Assembly (NCBI GenBank): GCA_937892105.1
Contig: CALAUZ010000421.1
Coordinates: forward strand, 1-9,247
Source: an uncultured Fretibacterium sp.
GTDB taxonomy: Bacteria > Synergistota > Synergistia > Synergistales > Aminobacteriaceae
Direction: 5' to 3'
Length of the DNA stretch: 9,247 bases
Shown piece by piece: positions 6,086-9,247 of this stretch. The notes beneath the pieces are model-generated. The model made no database searches. It was given only the letters and a program-made list of their open reading frames with translations, and had not been told where the DNA came from. How positions within the stretch are numbered: the stretch's first letter is position 1; every line of letters begins with the position of its first letter. The position numbers were made by a program, and so were the translations under genes.

Positions 6086-6302
6086 CTACTGTTTCTACCA
6101 GAACACGGACTGCTAGTATTTTCCGTGTCACAAGACAGCCGATACTGAGAACTTCTCCTGCCTTTTCTGCTACTGCCCGCTGTACCACAAGGCCAACTGT
6201 CCTGGTAACCCTGAAACCCTCCCAAACGGAATCAAGGACTGCACGAACTGTACACTGCCTCATACAGATTATGACGCGATAATGGAGGAGCTGAAGACAT
6301 GA
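6075..6302 (+). CDS. Cysteine-rich small-domain zinc protein with internal TAG and probable ATA start
   Basis: The 75-residue product matches the cysteine-rich small domain family (PF04071 by recall): NSYCFYQNTDC, YFPCHKTADTENFSCLFCYCPLY, GIKDCTNC and LPH in order. TAG 6114-6116 falls at residue 14, inside DC[x]YFPCH, where relatives carry Glu or Gln. Beyond this codon the frame is intact to TGA 6300-6302, which overlaps the nuclease ATG. No ATG, GTG or TTG lies between the upstream TAA (6069-6071) and the domain. AGGAG at 6062-6066 stands eight bases before ATA 6075, exactly where family members begin, so ATA initiation is likely. If TAA is also Gln, ATG 6042 becomes available but has no ribosome site. 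Role unknown; probably metal-binding. Confidence 0.75.
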
Positions 6303-7063
6303 TAACGGAGATAACCGCGTCAATGATAGGGTCATATAAGAGGTGTCCGCGCAGGTACGAGCTTGAATATATCCATGATTTGAAACCATTAACGGCCACC
6401 GAAGCCCTGACAATCGGGACGAACCATCACGCGAATGTGGAAAAGATACTGCGTCATGAAGAATACGACCATACAGACCTAGCAGGGAAAATGGCAGAAG
6501 CATTCGAGAAATATATAGACTGGCAGGAATGGACAGCGGTCCCCGAACAAGAGTTCCGGGTGAGGATAGGACACGGAGTATACCTGAAAGGGAAGCTAGA
6601 CGCGCTGACTTCTGGCGGTATCCCGGTGGAGCATAAGACGACTGGGCAGTATTCGCTGGAAAAGTACATAGACCACCTAGCTTACGATGACCAGATAGCG
6701 ATGTACATGCTTGCGGCGCAATCTGAACGTGCAATATACACAATAATTCAGAAACCGACAATTAGGCCAAGCAAGAGTGAGTCAGAAGCGGAATATTTAG
6801 AGAGAGTATCAGCCTGGTATACAGCAGAGCATGTAATAAGCGTGAATGTGTACCGAACAGCGGGAGACCTAGAGGACAAGCGTGAGGAAATAAAGTACAT
6901 AGTGAAGCAGATACGGCAGACAAAAAAATTCTGGCGTAACCCGAACACATGCGCATTAACCTCCTGCCCGTATGCGTCAATCTGCCTGAATGATGAACCA
7001 GATGTTCAGACGGCAGGATTTGAGAAGAAAGAGAGGAAGAACGAGGAATTATGGAAATATTGA
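6299..7063 (+). CDS. PD-(D/E)XK exonuclease, RecB/Cas4-like with iron-sulfur cysteines
   Basis: The 254-residue protein has the RecB-family nuclease core: RCPRRYELEY at 15-24, the catalytic Asp in KGKLDAL (Asp101), EHK (Glu111, Lys113) and the helper motif DQIAMY (Gln132, Tyr136). Cys16 together with Cys218, Cys223 and Cys229 (NTCALTSCPYASIC) would hold a 4Fe-4S cluster as in Cas4 and AddB. It should degrade DNA ends in phage recombination or repair. ATG 6299 has GGAGGAG at 6284-6290 and overlaps the preceding TGA (ATGA). It ends in TGA and overlaps the ATPase gene by 13 bases, so the two are one translational unit. No TAA or TAG is used, although it has about nine glutamines. Confidence 0.9.
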   Translation: MITEITASMIGSYKRCPRRYELEYIHDLKPLTATEALTIGTNHHANVEKILRHEEYDHTDLAGKMAEAFEKYIDWQEWTAVPEQEFRVRIGHGVYLKGKLDALTSGGIPVEHKTTGQYSLEKYIDHLAYDDQIAMYMLAAQSERAIYTIIQKPTIRPSKSESEAEYLERVSAWYTAEHVISVNVYRTAGDLEDKREEIKYIVKQIRQTKKFWRNPNTCALTSCPYASICLNDEPDVQTAGFEKKERKNEELWKY

Positions 7064-7725
7064 AGGCAGCTGGTCTTACCGAGGGTAAACTGACTGGATT
7101 AATATACGGAACGCCAGGAATGGGAAAAACAACTCTGTTGGGAATGTTGCCTGGCCGGACGCTAATAATAGACGTGGACAAGGGAACGAGCGTACTTCGA
7201 GGGAATGAGAATGTGGATATAGTGAGGCTCTCAGAGGACTTGCACGAAGTTCCTGAAATTCTGAAAGAACTTCACGAGAAGTGTGAATACGACAACGTGT
7301 GCATAGACAGCCTGTCAGAGTTTGAGCGAGGAATGTTAGCGTACTATGGTCGAATGGGAAAGAATGATGCAGTCCCAAGTCAGGGAGATTATTTGCGAGT
7401 GGATTACAAGCTAGTGGACTGTTGCCGACAGTTCCGAGCGTTGCCGTGCAATGTATTTTTCACAGCATGGGAAATGCAGAAAGACATCACGTCTGTAACG
7501 GGAGAGAAATATTCACAGGCTCGGCCACTACTGAGGGAAAAGAACACGGATAACATCTGCGGGCTGTGTGATTTGGTAGGGCAGGTAGTAATGAACCCGA
7601 AGGACGGTGAACGCTACGTGAGACTAGAGAGCAGTATGGCAGTGATAGCGAAGGACAGGCTTCACAAGCGGAAATACTGCAAGTTCGATGAACTTCTGAA
7701 AGCCCCACAGACATGTAAAGAGTGA
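7051..7725 (+). CDS. Phage-type P-loop NTPase (AAA_24-like nucleotide-binding protein)
   Basis: The 224-residue protein begins with a short lead and then the Walker A loop GTPGMGKTT (residues 20-28). LIIDVDKGT (38-46) and the Walker B segment NVCIDSLSEF with Asp86 follow, an arrangement seen in phage nucleotide-binding proteins of the Sak4/AAA_24 group that are RecA-like ATPases. Such genes often sit beside a RecB-like nuclease, as here, suggesting a single-strand annealing or recombination pair. The start overlaps the nuclease end by 13 bases, with GAGGA just upstream. All six glutamines are CAG; it ends in TGA 7723-7725. The exact biochemical activity is inferred from motifs and context. 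Confidence 0.85.
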   Translation: MEILKAAGLTEGKLTGLIYGTPGMGKTTLLGMLPGRTLIIDVDKGTSVLRGNENVDIVRLSEDLHEVPEILKELHEKCEYDNVCIDSLSEFERGMLAYYGRMGKNDAVPSQGDYLRVDYKLVDCCRQFRALPCNVFFTAWEMQKDITSVTGEKYSQARPLLREKNTDNICGLCDLVGQVVMNPKDGERYVRLESSMAVIAKDRLHKRKYCKFDELLKAPQTCKE

Positions 7726-7745
7726 AGCGATACGAAAGAAAGGAG

Positions 7746-7778
7746 AGGCCGTTAAAAACGTGAACGGTCTTTATTTAT
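7746..7778 (+). terminator. Probable terminator after the ATPase gene
   Basis: An 8-base stem AGGCCGTT (7746-7753) pairs with AACGGTCT (7763-7770), including one G-T pair, around a nine-base loop and is followed by TTATTTAT. It is moderately stable. The downstream gene at 7843 would need its own promoter or readthrough. Confidence 0.5.
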
Positions 7779-7842
7779 GCCAAATGAAACTGGAGCTGAC
7801 AATACTCGCAATTATCAGGAGTAAGAGTAAAGGAGAATAACG

Positions 7843-8298
7843 ATGATGAAAGAAAAATATGCAGAGGAACTGTATGAAGCATTGAAGGATGTGCTAGAGG
7901 CAATCCCAATAATAGCTGGGGATAGCCGACATGATGAATTAACGTTTAGGATACATGAATCGGACAAGCTATCGGAGTGTGCGCCTGAATTGTACGAAAC
8001 GTTAAAGAACGTGCTAGAGGCAATCCCAATAATAGCTGGAGACAGCCGACATGATGAATTAGCGTTGAGAATACAAGAAGCGGACAAGCTGATACGAGAA
8101 ATCGAAAAGGACGAGTACGAGGAAAAATTGAAACCATGTCCGTCCTGCGGTGGTGATGATGTCGGCATTTGGTATGATAATAAAAAGTTTAACGGGTATC
8201 GAATTTTTTGCAAAGGCTGTGGCGGTATGTCAGATTCTTACGACACATCAGAAGAAGCCAGAGCCGCCTGGAACAGAATGGCGGTATCTGAAACATGA
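7843..8298 (+). CDS. Tandem-repeat protein fused to a Lar-like zinc ribbon
   Basis: The 151-residue protein has two 40-residue repeats (from about residue 8 to 47 and 48 to 87), each holding ELYExLK and then VLEAIPIIAGDSRHDEL. These resemble the AAPEMYELLKE motif of the gene at 5719. A Lar-type zinc ribbon follows: KPCPSCGG with Cys99 and Cys102, FCKGCGG with Cys123 and Cys126, and the closing ARAAWNRM. The start has AAAGGAG at 7829-7835, seven bases upstream. It ends in TGA overlapping the next ATG. The fusion joins two small-protein types that are separate neighbours at 5719 and 5915, so the clusters are probably related by duplication. Restriction alleviation is possible but not shown. Confidence 0.85.
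   Translation: MMKEKYAEELYEALKDVLEAIPIIAGDSRHDELTFRIHESDKLSECAPELYETLKNVLEAIPIIAGDSRHDELALRIQEADKLIREIEKDEYEEKLKPCPSCGGDDVGIWYDNKKFNGYRIFCKGCGGMSDSYDTSEEARAAWNRMAVSET
7865..8090 (+). repeat. Tandem 120-base duplication inside the Lar fusion gene
   Basis: Bases 7865-7970 and 7985-8090 align at a period of exactly 120 bases with high identity. The longest identical block, GTGCTAGAGGCAATCCCAAT and onward, starts at 7891 and 8011. The period is a multiple of three, so the frame is kept. The last repeat unit is not complete. The substitutions are scattered, so the duplication is recent but not immediate. Confidence 0.9.
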
Positions 8299-8474
8299 TA
8301 ACACGCTACACCTGCCCAACATGCGGCTACGACAAGGCTATATGGCGTATCATTCAGGACTTTACAGGACACATTTACTGCGAAAATTGTTCAGGACATT
8401 TCATGCTAAAAGGCTCTCGCATAACCCATTTCTGGCTCAACAGGCCACTCAATCGAAGGACGGTGAAATCATGA
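8295..8474 (+). CDS. Small zinc-ribbon protein
   Basis: The 59-residue protein opens MITRYTCPTCGYDKAIW and has two CxxC pairs, Cys7/Cys10 and Cys29/Cys32 (IYCENCSG), so it should bind one zinc ion. It overlaps the preceding stop and the next start by ATGA at both ends, which supports it as part of the operon. The second half (LKGSRITHFWLNRPLNRR) is basic. Nearly the same region can be read in another frame, but only this one preserves the cysteine pairs. It ends in TGA 8472-8474. Role unknown. Confidence 0.75.
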   Translation: MITRYTCPTCGYDKAIWRIIQDFTGHIYCENCSGHFMLKGSRITHFWLNRPLNRRTVKS

Positions 8475-8629
8475 ATACTCTACGGAAACTCCTTGACGCT
8501 TTCTCCCTAAAGAAGAAGGCTTATCGCTTGGAACTTCCCATTGGCTTGGAACTATCCGACGGAAATAGAGCTAACCTTTACGGCTGGCCGGACTTGTTCA
8601 TTCAGGACGTTCACTATGAATGCTCTTAA
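8471..8629 (+). CDS. Small hypothetical protein ending at TAA
   Basis: The 52-residue protein starts MNTLRKLLDAFSLKKK and contains ELPIGLELSDGNRANLYGWPDLF. Its ATG overlaps the previous TGA, and AAGGA lies ten bases upstream. Codons switch here to pyrimidine endings (CTC, TTC, TCC), unlike the genes just before. The standard stop is TAA 8627-8629; the next gene begins at 8616, so they overlap by 14 bases. If TAA were sense here, the frame would run deep across the next gene. Omitting one T in TCTTAAC would instead join it in frame to the 8616 gene. I do not recognise the family. Confidence 0.55.
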   Translation: MNTLRKLLDAFSLKKKAYRLELPIGLELSDGNRANLYGWPDLFIQDVHYECS

Positions 8630-9247
8630 CGACGTTAGATATTCTCGGTAGGCTATGAATAACGTTCATAACCTGTTGAGCTGCTGTATCGACTTAGGCT
8701 TGTCACTTAAAGATTTGGTCTTGCGGTCGGGTATTTCTTTGAACGCCATCAACAATTACCGTAGAGGAACAGTTATGCCGTCTGTTAAGCGTTATAATTC
8801 TATGGCTGATGTCCTCGGTTGGAGACACATCTCTACTCTTGACTGCAAAATCCCGAAGTAAAAGCAGGCTGGCAAAAAACGCGGTAAATACACACTCTCA
8901 AAGAATTATGAGGCCATCAGCATAGGTTACTCGGACGCTCCCAAAATTCCTCTGCCCATTTCTTTCTCGTTCGCGGAAGAACACTGCTACAGGTTTTTTA
9001 CTGCCGGTAGTACGAAAATTATCCCTAAAAGCGGCTTATCTTGGGAGCAATCTTGCATTTTCAGGTATGAGCGGAAAGAGGGCATCCATCATATGTTCAG
9101 GGAAATACGCGGCGGCTGGAGCAGAACATACACAGACGCTTAACTCATCGGCAAAAACATTATGGAGGTACAGCCCCCCATTATCGAGAAACAGCCCGCT
9201 GGCTCAAAGAACTTAGGTATTCGCAAGTTTGTTCGTGAACATCTCTG
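8616..9247 (+). CDS. HTH protein with in-frame TAG, TAA and TAA (C-terminus beyond right edge)
   Basis: Starting at ATG 8616, with AGGA at 8604-8607 eight bases upstream, one frame stays free of TGA to the window edge (210 codons). Residues 20-70 form an XRE-like helix-turn-helix: LGLSLKDLVLRSGISLNAIN, then NYRRGTVMPSVKRYN and ADVLGW. TAG falls at residue 12 (8649-8651), TAA at 82 (8859-8861) and TAA at 176 (9141-9143). After the second stop the protein continues plausibly: KQAGKKRGKYTLSKNYEA, FSFAEEHCYRFFTAG, then GGWSRTYTDA[x]LIGK, where Gln reads naturally. In the standard code only a 68-residue piece (8655-8861) would be called, from an ATG with a poor ribosome site. Probably a phage DNA-binding or regulatory protein; the second domain is not recognised. 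Confidence 0.7.

Noticed and set aside
5913..6761. 282-residue minus-strand ORF opposite the Lar, cysteine-rich and nuclease genes
   Set aside because: It is antisense to three genes with clear catalytic or cysteine motifs and has no motif of its own.
4744..9247. TAA/TAG as Tyr (table 29) or Glu (table 30)
   Set aside because: Glu fits the cysteine-rich position, but the toxin KSSQ[x]KDI and YTDA[x]LIGK contexts fit Gln best, and all sites are one C-to-T step from CAR. Not excluded formally.

Overview
This window looks like an accessory element, most likely a phage, prophage or phage-like plasmid, of a bacterium with strong Shine-Dalgarno sites (AGGAGG class). It has tightly packed small genes with 4-base ATGA overlaps, a P4/D5-type primase-helicase, a phage-type PD-(D/E)XK nuclease followed by a phage-type P-loop ATPase, small Lar-like zinc-ribbon proteins and a toxin-antitoxin pair. 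I cannot name the host from the sequence. No rRNA, tRNA, CRISPR array, transposase or integrase is visible.

The central observation is that several genes only make sense if TAG and TAA are both read as an amino acid, best fitted by glutamine, with TGA as the working stop. That is the arrangement of NCBI translation table 6. The RelE/HigB-like toxin (5073-4744, minus) is full length with TAG, TAG and TAA in frame, the last one exactly in the family motif KSSQ[x]KDI. The cysteine-rich zinc protein (6075-6302) has TAG inside its DC[x]YFPCH signature. The HTH protein at the right edge (8616 onward) runs through TAG, TAA and TAA. The best-supported ends of the primase, nuclease, ATPase, toxin, cysteine-rich protein and several small genes are all TGA. 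Against a simple reading, three ORFs (antitoxin, first Lar protein, 8471-8629) end naturally at TAA or TAG, so this is a strong hypothesis and not a proof.

Layout. 1-511 (minus): partial winged-helix gene behind a structured leader of about 290 bases. 732-912: divergent promoter region. 913-1194 (plus): small HTH/excisionase-like gene, with a possible in-frame extension to TGA at 1344. 1365-1427: large hairpin ahead of the primase gene. 1463-4015 (plus): 850-residue primase-helicase. 4016-4462: non-coding, with direct repeats, hairpins and a minus-strand terminator. 5073-4463 (minus): toxin then antitoxin. 5074-5509: leader and divergent promoter region. 5510-7725 (plus): operon of two small unknown proteins, a Lar-like protein, a cysteine-rich protein, a RecB/Cas4-like nuclease and a P-loop ATPase, ended by a hairpin. 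7843-9247 (plus): second cluster, with a duplicated-repeat/Lar fusion, a zinc ribbon, a small unknown protein and a partial HTH protein.

The genes for replication and recombination (primase, nuclease, ATPase) use no TAA or TAG codon, so they can be translated under either code. The recoded codons sit in the toxin, the cysteine-rich protein and the right-end HTH gene. This resembles the known pattern in amber-recoded phages, where early genes stay readable in the host code. Codon style also splits: primase, antitoxin and the right end favour pyrimidine-ending codons (CTC, TCT, TTC), while the left-edge gene and the 5510-8298 genes favour purine-ending ones (ATA, CTG, AGG).
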